Shown in pieces: positions 8,621 to 16,947 of a stretch of 32,020 bases of DNA. The position numbers and the translations under genes were made by a program. The notes below the pieces were generated by a model that worked only from the letters and a program-made list of their open reading frames with translations, did no database searches and was not told the origin of the DNA. Numbering within the stretch: the first letter of the stretch is position 1; each line of letters opens with the position of its first letter. The stretch is from CAZUZD01 sp964624465 (GTDB lineage: Bacteria > Planctomycetota > Planctomycetia > Isosphaerales > Isosphaeraceae): contig CAZUZD010000030.1 of NCBI GenBank assembly GCA_964624465.1, positions 1 through 32,020 of the forward strand. The letters run 5' to 3'.

Positions 8621-8962
8621 TCAGGCGCGGACGATCGGCGGGGCGCGCGGGGCGGCCCGGCGCCGGGGTGGGGTCCGATCGAGCGTCGATTCCGGGGGCG
8701 GCGTCGCCCCACGGAGGTCCCCCAGTGCGACGGTGGGCGTCTCGGCCGTGGCCAGCAGGCTCTGGCCCAGGGCGTGGCAGATCGAGCAGTCTGCGTGACC
8801 GTGGTCCCACGAGGCCGGGCCCGGATCGGGGGAGCCCGGATTGGCACCCGCCTCGATCCGCGGCGTCGACCCGTCGACGAGCTGGTGCAGACCCGCCCCG
8901 CAGGCCGAGATCAGCCCGAAGGTGGCCAGCAGCAGGGCGACGATGGAACGCCGGGTCGGCAT
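8621..8962 (-). CDS. Small lipoprotein with a C-x-x-C-H motif (DUF2946-like)
   Basis: A 113-residue protein with a clear export signal: M-P-T-R-R, a hydrophobic run, and lipobox I-S-A-C with Cys21 as lipidation site. The mature part is short and Pro/Ala-rich. It contains D-H-G-H-A-D-C-S-I-C-H (53-63), whose Cys59-x-x-Cys62-His is reminiscent of the metal-site motif of DUF2946-type proteins linked to copper genes, and also formally of a c-type haem site. The tail is Arg/Pro-rich and probably disordered. The start at 8962 places the signal peptide at the N-terminus; an in-frame ATG at 9037 would put 25 unrelated residues in front of it and is not preferred. Assignment to DUF2946 is tentative. 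Confidence 0.65.
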   Translation of the reverse strand: MPTRRSIVALLLATFGLISACGAGLHQLVDGSTPRIEAGANPGSPDPGPASWDHGHADCSICHALGQSLLATAETPTVALGDLRGATPPPESTLDRTPPRRRAAPRAPPIVRA

Positions 8963-9027
8963 CGAAGCCTCGATTGGGGATGCGTGTGCGCCCGGCACGT
9001 GAGCGCGTTTCGCCGGATGGCATTCCC

Positions 9028-9056
9028 ATTGAGCCAACCGGCCCGAGGTTCGTCAA
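9028..9056 (-). promoter_or_regulatory. Possible sigma70-type promoter for the small lipoprotein gene
   Basis: On the minus strand TTGACG (9056-9051) is followed after 17 bp by CTCAAT (9033-9028). This gives a fair -35 and a poor -10, with a start about 60 nt before the ATG at 8962. The surrounding 8963-9332 (370 bp) has no gene that I can support and is the only space between the lipoprotein gene and the stop of the kinase gene. Confidence 0.25.
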
Positions 9057-9332
9057 GGGCGTCCCGCGATTCCCGCGAGGCCAGCTCCGGGATGGCAGGC
9101 CCGTCGTCCTGGCCAGGGATCGCGGCAGGCGTCCCGCCGTTCGCGGACTCCGGAGGCCGGTTCGCCGCGATCGGCCGGCTCGACCGCCCTCGGGAGGTCG
9201 CACCAGCCAGGCAAGCGGTCGGGACCGCGACCGGTCGGGCCGACACCGTCAACGCGTGGGGAAGGTGAAAGGGCTCATGCCCCGGAGCGCATGCGTCCGC
9301 ACGCCGGGTCGGGGACGACGCGGGCCGGGACC

Positions 9333-12300
9333 TCAACGAACGAACGGGTTCGAGGGGAACAGGCGGTCGTAGAGACGCGCGATGGCGGCCTGGACGTCGG
9401 GGTGATCGCGAATCGGGTCCAGGTCGGAGTCACCTTGCAGGTGCGACAGATCCGAGAAGCCGGCGTCGAGCGCAGCCACGAAGCCGCGGACCGCCTCGGC
9501 ACGGACGGCCGTCCGCTCGGCGTCATCGCCGACATGCGGGGTCACGAACGCCGCGTAGGAAGCGGCGGTGTAGTCATCCTCCGGGGTGCGGGGGAGCAGC
9601 ATCCTCAGGGCGGCGAGCGCATCGAGGGCGCGTCCGGGTTGACGATTCGCGACCGAGGCCCGCACGGACAGGCCGAGGAGGGTCTTGTGGAGCCGGAGGC
9701 CGTCGGGATCGTCCGGTCGCAGGGCCCGCGCGGCCCGGACCTCGACCAGGGCCCGATCGATCCGGTCGGCCGCCGGTGCGGGACGGCCCAGTCCCAGGTC
9801 GATCCTCGCCAGCTTCTCGAGCGTGAGCGCGAGGTCGACGCGGTACTCGTGGACCTCCGGAGCGTCTCGGACGAGTTCGTCGCGGATCGGGAGGGCGCGA
9901 GAGTGGGCCCGCTCGGATTCCTCGATCGCGTGCAAATCGTCGTAGACGAGCCCCAGATTGTAGTGGCTATCGCCGACCCGCACGCGAAACGCCAGGGTCT
10001 CCGGGTGGTCCCGGGCGAGTCGCTCGCGGTGCGAGAGGGCCTCGGCGAAGAGCACGCGGGCGGCCTCGTTGGCCTCCCTCCGGCGTTTCAGGTCACCGAG
10101 GTTGGTCAGGGTGGAGGCGAGGTCGGCCGCATGCGCGGGATTCTGGGGGTGATCGCGCATCAGGCTCGCGCGGACCTCGCGGGCCTGACCCAGTTCGGCC
10201 TCGGCCTCGTCGAGCCGGCCCGATCCGGCCCACGCATTGCCGAGGCGATGATGCGCGGCGCCGATCGCCTTCAGGATGGCCTCCGCCTCCGGCCCGGAGT
10301 CCGCGACGCCCGAGCGCACGGGGCGGGCGGAGGCGATCGCCTCGGCGGCCTCGTCGTTGCGCCCATGGGCCATCAGCCGATCGGCGAGCCCGATCCGGGC
10401 AGTCACCAGCTCGAGCCCGGACCCGGGCGAATCGGGAGACTCCCGCGCCAGCCGCTCGAGGGCCCGCAGGTTCCCGTCGAGGAGCGACCGGGCCTCGTCC
10501 CAGCGGCCGGTGGAGTCCAGCAGGGAGGCCAGGCGGTCGAGGGTGGCGGCGAGGTCGCGCCGATAGGCTGGCTTGCTTGGCTCCTGGTCCACCAGGCGCT
10601 GACGGATGGCGAGCGCCTGGCGGTAGGACTCCTCGGCGGGTCCGAGCTGGTTCTGGCGCTGGAGCAGGCCCGCCAGATTGTGATGGCTGTCGCCCAGGCC
10701 ACGCCGCAGCTCGACCTGGTCGAGGTACTGCGTCGCGAGCTCCTGGCGGATGCCCAGAGCCGCGCGGTACGCGGCCTCGGCCTCCGCGGCCCGCCCCCCG
10801 TGGTCCAGGGCCACGCCCAGGTTGCTGGACGCGGCCGCGAGGTCCCGGCGGTACAGGACGACCGTCGGGTTCTCGCGGGCGAGCTGGGAGCGCAGGGCGA
10901 CCGCCCGCTCGTAGGCCGCGCGGGCCGCCTCGAACTGGCCCTGGTCATCCAGCAGGCTGCCGAGGTTGTTGAGGTCCGAGCCGAGGTCGCTGGCGTACGA
11001 GTTCACGGCGGGGTGCTGACGCCGCAGCTCCTCGTGGATCGCCACGGCTCGCCGGTAGCAGGACAGGGCCTCCGCGTTCCGGCCGCAATCGATCGCATGC
11101 CGCCCGAGGTTGCCGAGCACGACCGCCAGGTCGTCCCGGTAGCCGGGAACCTCGGGGTTCTGCGCGACGAGACGCTCGCGGAGGCCGAGCGCCCGTTCGA
11201 GGCTCTCGGTCGCGATCTCGAGCGCGCCGAGGTCGCCCTGCAGGCAGCCCAGGGCGTTGAGGCTGTCGGCGTGCAGGTTCTGGTAGCTCACGGCCCCGGG
11301 GTTCGCCTCGACGAGTTGCCGGCGGATGTCGCAGGCGCGCTCGTATTCCCGCAACGCCTCCGCGCCGTGCCCGGTGCCGGAGAGGATGTGGCCCATCCGC
11401 ATGTGACTCCCGGCCAGGGAGTTCTGGAAGTCGGTGACGGTCGGGTGCTCGCGTGCGAGGGCTTGCCGGATGGCGAGGTTCTCCCGGTAGTGCTCCAGCC
11501 CCTCCTCGTATCGGCCGGTCGCCCGCAGCTGCGCGCCGAGCGCGGCGTGACTCGACGCCAGATCGGCCCGGTGCTCGGTGCTGGTGGGGAATTCCGCCAC
11601 GAGCTCCGAGCGGATCCGCAGCGCCTCGCGGTACGCCCGCTCGGCCGGCTCCTGGCGATTCGCGTCCGACTCCAGGTGGGCCAGGTTGATCAGCAGAGTG
11701 GCCAGTCGCGAGCGCAGGACCGGGTTCCCGGGCTCCGCCTCGAGGAGCCCTCGACGGATCACCAGCGCGCGTCGGTACACGGCCTCGGCCGCCGCCCAGT
11801 CACCCCGGGACTTGAGCAGGATCGCCAGGTTATTCAGCGTCCCCGCGAGGTCGCCGCGCCATTCGGCATTCGAGGGCTGGGCGGTGACCAGATCCTCCTG
11901 GATCCGCACCGCCTGCTCGTACACCTCGTGCGCCTGCGGCAGGCGTCCCAGGTCGGCCAGCAGATTGGCGCGGCTGTTGTGGGCCTCGGCGAGCATCGAC
12001 CGGGACCGGAGATCCCCGGACTCGCGGGCCAGCCGACCGCGGATGGCCAGGGCGCGGTCGAATTCCGTCAGCGCGTCCGCCTGCCGGCCGGTCCGCGCCA
12101 GCAGGCTCCCCAGCCGGAGATGGAGCCGCCCGAGGTCGGTCCGTTGCTCCCGGTCGGCCCGGTCCCCGAGCGGGGCCAGGAGGGCGAGGGCCTCGCGGTA
12201 ACCGGCGATCGCGTCCTGCTTGTCGCCGATCTCGTCGGTGAGGTCTCCGAGGCTCAGCAGCGCACCGGCCAGGCGACCGACGGAGTCGGCCCCGGTGTCC

Positions 12301-13988
12301 CGCTCGGCCTGGAGCTGCCTCCGCAGCCGCCTGAAGAAGTCGATCGGCTCGCCGAGCAGCGATTTCCGCAGCGGGGCGAGCGCCGGATTGTTCTTGAGCT
12401 CGGGGTTGCCCGAGACGACGTCGCCGAAGCGGCGCACGGCGGCGATCGCCTCCCGCTCGCGGGCCTCGGCGCGGCTGCGGGCCGCCGCCAGGTCGCGGTT
12501 CTTGGAGCCGAGCACGATCGTGAAGACGAGCAGCCCTACGAGGGTCGCCGAGAGCACGGCGCCCGCGCTGGTGACCAGGGTCCGATGCCTCCGGGCCCAG
12601 CGGCGGGCCCGCTCCGCCAGGGGCTCGACGCGGGCGGAAACCGGCTCGTCGGCCAGCCAGCGCTCGATGTCCTCGGCCAACGTCCTCGCGTTCGGATACC
12701 GGTCCTGCGGGCGCAGCGCCATCGCCTTCAGACAGATCGCCTCGAGCGCCGGCGCCACCGACGGCTGGACCTGCCGGGGCGGCGGAAACTCCCCCCTCCG
12801 GACGCGTTCGAGGGCCTCGATCACGCCGGTGCCCTCGACCGGCGGGCGACCCGTCAGCAGGGCGTAGAGGGTGGCGCCCAGTCCGTAGACGTCGCTCGGC
12901 GGGCCGAGGTGGTCGAGGTCGCCGGAGGCCTGCTCGGGACTCATGAACGCCGGGGTCCCGAGCGCGGAGCCGGGCAGCGTCTCCGACGACCCGCTGGCCG
13001 ACGCCGGCCGCAGCGACGTCTCCCCGCCCCCCGGCTCGGCGACCCCCGTCACCTTGGCGAGCCCCCAGTCGACGACCAGGGTCTCCCCGTGACGTCCGAC
13101 GATGATGTTCCCCGGCTTGAGGTCGCGGTGGAGCACCCCGCGGGAGTGGGCGTAATCGACGGCGTTGCAGACATCGAGGAAGTGCCGCAGCAGGCGCCTC
13201 AGCTCCAGGTCGCGCGAGGCCCGGGGCTCCGTCGGGCTCGCATCGGGCTGAGGGGGCGGCCCGGGTCCGGCCGCTCCCGGAGCGTCGTCCGGCCGGTCCG
13301 GGTGGAACCGTTCGATCGACTCCTTGAGGCTCTCCCCCTTGATGAACCGCATGGCGTAATAGGGCCGCCCGTCCTCGGCGGTGCCCAGGCTGTAGACCGG
13401 GACGATACCGGGGTGCTCCAGGCCGCCGGTGATCTCGGCCTCGAGGAGGAAGCGGGCCCGGCTGGCGGGGTCGCCCTCGAGGCGACCCTGGATCCGCTTG
13501 AGGGCGACCTCGCGATTCAGCTCCCCGTCGATCGCCACCAGGACCTCCCCGATGCCCCCCCGGGCATGCGGGCGCAGCACGCGGAACCGCTGGGCACCGG
13601 CCGTGACGGCACCGATCGCAGCGTCGCGCCCGCGGTCGGTCAGGTCGATCGTCTCCTGGGGCGTGGCCAGGTTCGTGAGGGCCGACCGCAATCCGGGATC
13701 GTCGATCTGGCCGAGGAGCTGCCGGGTGGCCGTGCTGGCGCCCAGGGACGCGAGGCCCCGGGTCGCGTCGTCGTCGTGGCGCCGCAACTGGGCCACGGTC
13801 ATGGCCTCGACCGCCCGCAGGAGCTCCGGCGAGAGGACTCCCTGGGTGCGCAGTTGCTCGCCGAGCGACCTCGACCGGTCGGCCGCCGTGGACTGCAGGC
13901 TGGCCACGAGCGTCGTCTGGTCGATGAGCCCGTTCTGGAGGGCGATCAGGCCGAAGAGCAGGTCCCGGTCCGTAGCCGACTCGGCCAT
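9333..13988 (-). CDS. Giant Ser/Thr protein kinase with C-terminal TPR array
   Basis: A 1551-residue planctomycete-type kinase. An N-terminal helical segment (L-L-F-G-L-I-A-L-Q-N-G, 10-20) is followed by the kinase domain at about 134-445. Visible motifs are the Gly-rich loop A-R-G-G-I-G-E-V (142-149), Lys164, Glu183, H-R-D-L-K-P-G-N (287-294), V-V-D-W-G (305-309, DWG in place of DFG) and M-S-P-E-Q (349-353). All catalytic residues are present. An insert rich in Pro/Asp lies at about 228-260. One membrane helix lies at 470-493. From about residue 560 to 1480 there are many tetratricopeptide-type helical repeats, built on E-A-x-x-x-Y-R-x-A-L-x-I-R-like units. They probably form an extracytoplasmic or membrane-proximal protein-binding scaffold. 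The start at 13988 follows GGAGG by 7 nt. The gene stands alone, with no sigma gene beside it. The phosphorylation targets are unknown. Confidence 0.95.
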   Translation of the reverse strand: MAESATDRDLLFGLIALQNGLIDQTTLVASLQSTAADRSRSLGEQLRTQGVLSPELLRAVEAMTVAQLRRHDDDATRGLASLGASTATRQLLGQIDDPGLRSALTNLATPQETIDLTDRGRDAAIGAVTAGAQRFRVLRPHARGGIGEVLVAIDGELNREVALKRIQGRLEGDPASRARFLLEAEITGGLEHPGIVPVYSLGTAEDGRPYYAMRFIKGESLKESIERFHPDRPDDAPGAAGPGPPPQPDASPTEPRASRDLELRRLLRHFLDVCNAVDYAHSRGVLHRDLKPGNIIVGRHGETLVVDWGLAKVTGVAEPGGGETSLRPASASGSSETLPGSALGTPAFMSPEQASGDLDHLGPPSDVYGLGATLYALLTGRPPVEGTGVIEALERVRRGEFPPPRQVQPSVAPALEAICLKAMALRPQDRYPNARTLAEDIERWLADEPVSARVEPLAERARRWARRHRTLVTSAGAVLSATLVGLLVFTIVLGSKNRDLAAARSRAEAREREAIAAVRRFGDVVSGNPELKNNPALAPLRKSLLGEPIDFFRRLRRQLQAERDTGADSVGRLAGALLSLGDLTDEIGDKQDAIAGYREALALLAPLGDRADREQRTDLGRLHLRLGSLLARTGRQADALTEFDRALAIRGRLARESGDLRSRSMLAEAHNSRANLLADLGRLPQAHEVYEQAVRIQEDLVTAQPSNAEWRGDLAGTLNNLAILLKSRGDWAAAEAVYRRALVIRRGLLEAEPGNPVLRSRLATLLINLAHLESDANRQEPAERAYREALRIRSELVAEFPTSTEHRADLASSHAALGAQLRATGRYEEGLEHYRENLAIRQALAREHPTVTDFQNSLAGSHMRMGHILSGTGHGAEALREYERACDIRRQLVEANPGAVSYQNLHADSLNALGCLQGDLGALEIATESLERALGLRERLVAQNPEVPGYRDDLAVVLGNLGRHAIDCGRNAEALSCYRRAVAIHEELRRQHPAVNSYASDLGSDLNNLGSLLDDQGQFEAARAAYERAVALRSQLARENPTVVLYRRDLAAASSNLGVALDHGGRAAEAEAAYRAALGIRQELATQYLDQVELRRGLGDSHHNLAGLLQRQNQLGPAEESYRQALAIRQRLVDQEPSKPAYRRDLAATLDRLASLLDSTGRWDEARSLLDGNLRALERLARESPDSPGSGLELVTARIGLADRLMAHGRNDEAAEAIASARPVRSGVADSGPEAEAILKAIGAAHHRLGNAWAGSGRLDEAEAELGQAREVRASLMRDHPQNPAHAADLASTLTNLGDLKRRREANEAARVLFAEALSHRERLARDHPETLAFRVRVGDSHYNLGLVYDDLHAIEESERAHSRALPIRDELVRDAPEVHEYRVDLALTLEKLARIDLGLGRPAPAADRIDRALVEVRAARALRPDDPDGLRLHKTLLGLSVRASVANRQPGRALDALAALRMLLPRTPEDDYTAASYAAFVTPHVGDDAERTAVRAEAVRGFVAALDAGFSDLSHLQGDSDLDPIRDHPDVQAAIARLYDRLFPSNPFVR

Positions 13989-14126
13989 CTGCGATCCTCC
14001 GCCACGAGACGCGGCCCCCGGCAGCCATCCGCCGATTGCACAGCTCGACGCATGATCGCGCGCATGGCAAATGGTCCACAAGCCGGGCCGGCTCCGGGAT
14101 CCCGGGCCAGCGTCCCAGCGAAATTC

Positions 14127-14156
14127 GTCCGACCGGCCATCGTCGGCCGGTCGGAC
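14127..14156 (-). terminator. Strong inverted repeat downstream of the DUF2243 remnant
   Basis: A perfect 12-bp stem (GTCCGACCGGCC and its complement) with a 6-nt loop lies 68 bp after the DUF2243 stop and about 140 bp before the kinase start. On the minus strand it is followed by GAATTT, a weak U-rich tail, so it is most likely the terminator of the DUF2243 gene. A palindromic protein-binding site for the kinase promoter is the alternative. The rest of 13989-14223 shows no gene. Confidence 0.5.
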
Positions 14157-14223
14157 CGCGGATGTTGACCGGCTCCTTGGTGGGCTTCCCGTTTGCGCGA
14201 TCGCCCCAGGCCCGCCGCCGAGA

Positions 14224-14622
14224 TCATCTGGGCCTCGCCGTACCATCGCCACGAGCCGCCCGGATCGTCACGCAGCCCACCAGGATCAGGGCCGCGCCGG
14301 AGCCGAGGAACGCCAGGTCCCACGGGAGGTGGTTCCCGGCCTCGACGACGTGGTGGATGCCCAGCAGTTCGTGGTCGATCAGCCCCTCGATCAGGTTGAA
14401 CAGGCCCCAGCCCATGGCCAGCGAACCGACGAGCGTCCGGGTCGAGAGGGGAACGTCCCGCCGCTGCACCGCTCGCCACAGAAGGGCCAGGCCAAGGGCG
14501 GTCATCATCCAGGTGAGGGCGTGAAACAGGCCGTCCCAGAACCTGTTGATCTCGATGTTCACCACGGCGGTCGCCGCATCGACGCCCATCTTGGGATACC
14601 GGGCGCTCAGCATGTTGTGGAG
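14224..14622 (-). pseudogene. DUF2243 membrane protein, 5' end lost at the IS element
   Basis: The last ~132 codons of a DUF2243 predicted membrane protein. The retained part holds family-typical blocks: L-H-N-M-L-S-A-R-Y-P, W-D-G-L-F-H-A-L-T-W, G-W-G-L-F-N-L-I-E-G-L-I-D-H, L-L-G-I-H-H-V and a final hydrophobic helix. Complete family members start with one more membrane helix of about 35-40 residues before this point. Here the frame meets TAA at 14625-14623, at the junction with the IS left end, so the start is gone. An internal ATG at 14613 could allow a shorter product, but the first helix would be missing. The missing 5' part is not found on the far side of the IS. Confidence 0.8.
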
Positions 14623-14626
14623 TTAG

Positions 14627-16070
14627 TGCTACTCCGTTAGATCTTGCAAACATTGGGGCGGTCTGGTTTGTACTGGTGGTATGAATCGAACCTACACCCC
14701 GAATCTCAACCCCGACGTCCTCGACCGCCTGGCTGCTTACGCCGCGAACTTTCGCGACGACTTCAATCGCCCGCGACAGACACAGTGGGCCGGCGTCTAC
14801 CTGCACGGCTTGCTTCAGGTTGGCGATCGCAAGAGCATCGAGCCAATCGCCGCACGGACCCCGCTCCCGGTCGGGCTCGAGGTCTCCGATCCCGACCAGG
14901 CCCTCCAGCAGTTTCTCGGTCAGAGCACCTGGGACGAACAGGCCGTCCTCCAACGTTACCGGGCCACACTGTCAGCGAAGTTTGCCGACCCGGCGGCGAT
15001 CTTCGTCATCGACGACACCACGTTCCCCAAGCAGGGCACCCGTTCCGTGGGCGTCCAGCGGCAGTACTGCGGGGCCCTGGGCAAGCGGGCCAACTGCCAG
15101 TGCGCCGTCTCGGTCCACTACGTCGCCCCCAGGGCGCATTACCCGCTCGACATGCGGCTCTACCTGCCGGAGAGCTGGCTGAACGCCCCGGAGCGACTGA
15201 ACCAGGCCCACGTGCCGGCAGCCGAGCGGCGGTCGCTGACCAAGGGCCAGATCGCCCTGGAGCTGCTCGACCGGGTCCGTGCCGAGGGCCTGCCGGGTCA
15301 GGTGGTGGTGGCCGACGCGGGCTACGGCGTCTCGGGGCCGTTTCGCGACGGCCTGGACGAGCGTGGGCTGCATTACGTCGTCGGCGTGACCGACGAGATG
15401 GTCGTCTTCGTCGCGGAGCCGCGGTGGATCCGGCCGGATTCGGGAGCGACGGGCCGCCCGCGGACACGGCCACGGCTGGCCGACGACTCGCCCCGACCGA
15501 TCAGCCTCAAGGAACTGGCTGCTCGAACCCCGCGGCGGAAGGTGACCTGGCGCGAGGGCACCAAGGGGCCGATGACCGGCCGCTTCGCATGGCTGCAGGT
15601 CTGGCCGGCCTCCGGCTGGGCGACGGGCGAGTGCGCTTCCTCTGGACCGATCTGGCTGTTGATCGAGGAGCAGGCCGATGGTGCGTTGAAATACGCCTTC
15701 AGAAACCTGCCGGCGGCCACGAGCCGGCTGCGAGCCGTGCGGCTGTGGCGGAGTCGCTGGCCGGTCGAACTGGGCTACCAGCAGATGAAGGAGGAGCTGG
15801 GCCTGGACCACCACGAGGGCCGCTCGTAGCGGGGCTTCCACCACCACGCGTGCCTGGTGATGCTGGCGTTTGGGTTCCTGACGATGGAACGCCATCGAGC
15901 CCGTCGGGGACGATCCCGGCCGGGCAAAAAGGGGGGCGCCGAGCGCCCGTGATCTCGGTGCCGGCAATCCGCCGGGCGCTGCAACGGCTGCTGGCTCCCA
16001 CCAGCCGTGCCGACTGCGCATACTGCCGACCATGGCTGGCGATCAACAAAACAAAGTTAACGGAGTAGCC
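14627..16070. mobile_element. IS701-type insertion sequence (about 1.44 kb)
   Basis: The ends carry inverted repeats. The left end starts TGCTACTCCGTTAG (14627-14640). The right end read inward on the minus strand starts GGCTACTCCGTTAA (16070-16057). They share a 12-bp core GCTACTCCGTTA. The flanking four bases are TTAG on the left (14623-14626) and TTAA on the right (16071-16074). Both fit the Y-T-A-R type target reported for IS701 elements but are not identical, so a clean target duplication is not seen. The single transposase gene inside is damaged, so the copy is unlikely to move on its own. Confidence 0.85.
14681..16068 (+). pseudogene. IS701-family transposase, nonsense codon plus frameshift
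   Basis: A DDE transposase of the IS701 family. The intact frame runs 382 codons to a TAG at 15827-15829. It holds the catalytic acidic residues in F-V-I-D-D-T-T-F-P-K (D111/D112), V-V-A-D-A-G-Y-G (D212) and Q-Q-M-K-E-E-L-G-L-D-H (E371/E372). After the TAG, in the same frame, the family-like sequence R-G-F-H-H-H-A-C-L-V-M-L-A-F-G-F-L-T-M-E-R continues, so TAG most likely replaces TGG (Trp) after E-G-R-S. A second lesion follows at the A5-G6 tract (15926-15936). Frame +2 ends at a TGA (15950-15952), while the C-terminal motif P-V-I-S-V-P-A-I-R-R-A-L is in the next frame, as if one G were missing. That frame closes at 16066-16068 inside the right end. Repaired, the protein would be about 462 residues. 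Confidence 0.85.
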
Positions 16071-16664
16071 TTAACGACCGGGCCCCATCCGACCCCGACC
16101 GCCCCCGGCCCACGGAGGGCGGGCCGCTGCGTGCCCTCGGGCCACGAACTCGCTCACCTTGGCCGCATGCGCCCGGATCAGCGTGACGACCGAGGGATTC
16201 GTGCTGGTCTCCGTCACCTCGATGCCGCCAGCGACGTCCTTCATCGCCACCTCGATCTCGTCGGCGTGGGCGAAGACGCCCCGGAACACCGGGTCCCACA
16301 TCCTCACGGGTCGCCCCTGCTCCAGGCGTCGGGTCATCTGGCGGACGTGGGTCCGCAGCGTCTCGACCAGTTCGGGTTTGGTGGTCGTGGTCGTGGTCCG
16401 CACGCCGTCGGGGATCTCCTCCACCTTGCGAGCGATGGCGTCATGCCCGCCGAGCAGGTCGAAGATGGCGCCGTGCTCGTCGTCCGACATCCCCCGCTCC
16501 CTGCCCACCGGGCCTGGGCCACCCGGACCCTGGGGGGCGGACGGTCCGGTCGTGCTCGTCCCACTCGGCTCGACAGCAACGTGGCAGCGGCAGCCGTGCG
16601 GCGAGTCGGCCAGTACTGCCGCCGGGACGCACACCAACGCCAGGATCGCAGGGAAGGAACGCAT
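16071..16664 (-). CDS. Secreted protein of unknown function
   Basis: A 197-residue protein with an N-terminal signal peptide (M-R-S-F-P-A-I-L-A-L-V-C-V-P-A-A-V-L-A), then C-R-C-H (30-33) and a Gly/Pro-rich linker. A conserved-looking helical domain follows from about residue 59, built of two similar halves. Each has a short T-x-T-T or E-V-T-E-T-S strand, a P-E/P-S-V-V helix, and an H-x-x-x-M/V-x-x-x turn (T-H-V-R-Q-M-T-R-R-L and A-H-A-A-K-V-S-E-F-V). I do not recognise a named family. A haem, metal or redox role is conceivable from the His residues but not shown. The TAA stop lies in the four bases next to the IS right end, so the natural C-terminus may have been altered. It follows a small membrane-protein gene by 6 bp. 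Confidence 0.7.
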   Translation of the reverse strand: MRSFPAILALVCVPAAVLADSPHGCRCHVAVEPSGTSTTGPSAPQGPGGPGPVGRERGMSDDEHGAIFDLLGGHDAIARKVEEIPDGVRTTTTTTKPELVETLRTHVRQMTRRLEQGRPVRMWDPVFRGVFAHADEIEVAMKDVAGGIEVTETSTNPSVVTLIRAHAAKVSEFVARGHAAARPPWAGGGRGRMGPGR

Positions 16665-16670
16665 GGGAGG

Positions 16671-16852
16671 TTACTCCGAGAAGTGTCCGTCAGCGTGTTC
16701 GTCATCGATCGCTTCGGTCGCCCCTCGGTCCTCGTGCGGCGACGCCGCACACGAGCCGCCCATCCAGAACGGCATGGCCATTCGGGGCACGACCCAGCGG
16801 TTCAGCACGACCCACAAGACAGGACCCCGAGGGGCAGCAGCCAGTCGTACAT
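16671..16852 (-). pseudogene. Small membrane protein, apparent single-base frameshift
   Basis: An ATG at 16852 has GGAGG six bases upstream and begins M-Y-D-W-L-L-P-L-G-V-L, then meets TGA after 16 codons. In the adjacent frame the sequence continues as a hydrophobic segment and tail: L-W-V-V-L-N-R-W-V-V-P-R-M-A-M-P-F-W-M-G-G-S-C, then an acidic/His-rich end, closing with TAA at 16673-16671. Joining the two frames by restoring one base near 16819-16825 gives a protein of about 60 residues with one membrane helix and a Cys. It lies just in front of the secreted-protein gene, in operon-like spacing, and is divergent from arsR. A sequencing error would restore an intact gene; otherwise it is broken. 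Confidence 0.45.
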
Positions 16853-16917
16853 CGCCATCCTCCGGATTGAAGTGGCTCTCCTTCACCCTGGGTGATGCTG
16901 CGAAATCTCCGACCGGC

Positions 16918-16947
16918 AATAGCACTGTATTCCCGTACTGTTGTATG
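16918..16947. promoter_or_regulatory. Imperfect dyad over the ArsR start, possible operator
   Basis: Two 12-base arms, AATAGCACTGTA and TACTGTTGTATG, separated by 6 bases, match as an inverted repeat at 8 of 12 positions. The site is AT-richer than its surroundings and lies between the divergent small membrane-protein and arsR genes, where an ArsR/SmtB repressor would be expected to bind. It overlaps the TTG taken as the arsR start. Confidence 0.3.

Noticed and set aside
8621..9037. Longer version of the small lipoprotein starting at 9037
   Set aside because: It would put 25 unrelated residues before a clear signal peptide and lipobox.
9291..14168. A very long open frame on the plus strand opposite the giant kinase gene
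   Set aside because: It mirrors the minus-strand codons; its translation is Gly/Arg/Gln/Val-rich with no motif, while the minus strand has a complete kinase domain and a good ribosome site. The same holds opposite the surface protein (21499-26310), kdpD (27683-31339) and the transglutaminase-like gene.
16668..16680. GGTTACTCCGAG near the secreted-protein start resembles the IS end GCTACTCCG
   Set aside because: Only about nine bases agree, there is no second end, and the sequence doubles as the ribosome-site region; chance is enough.
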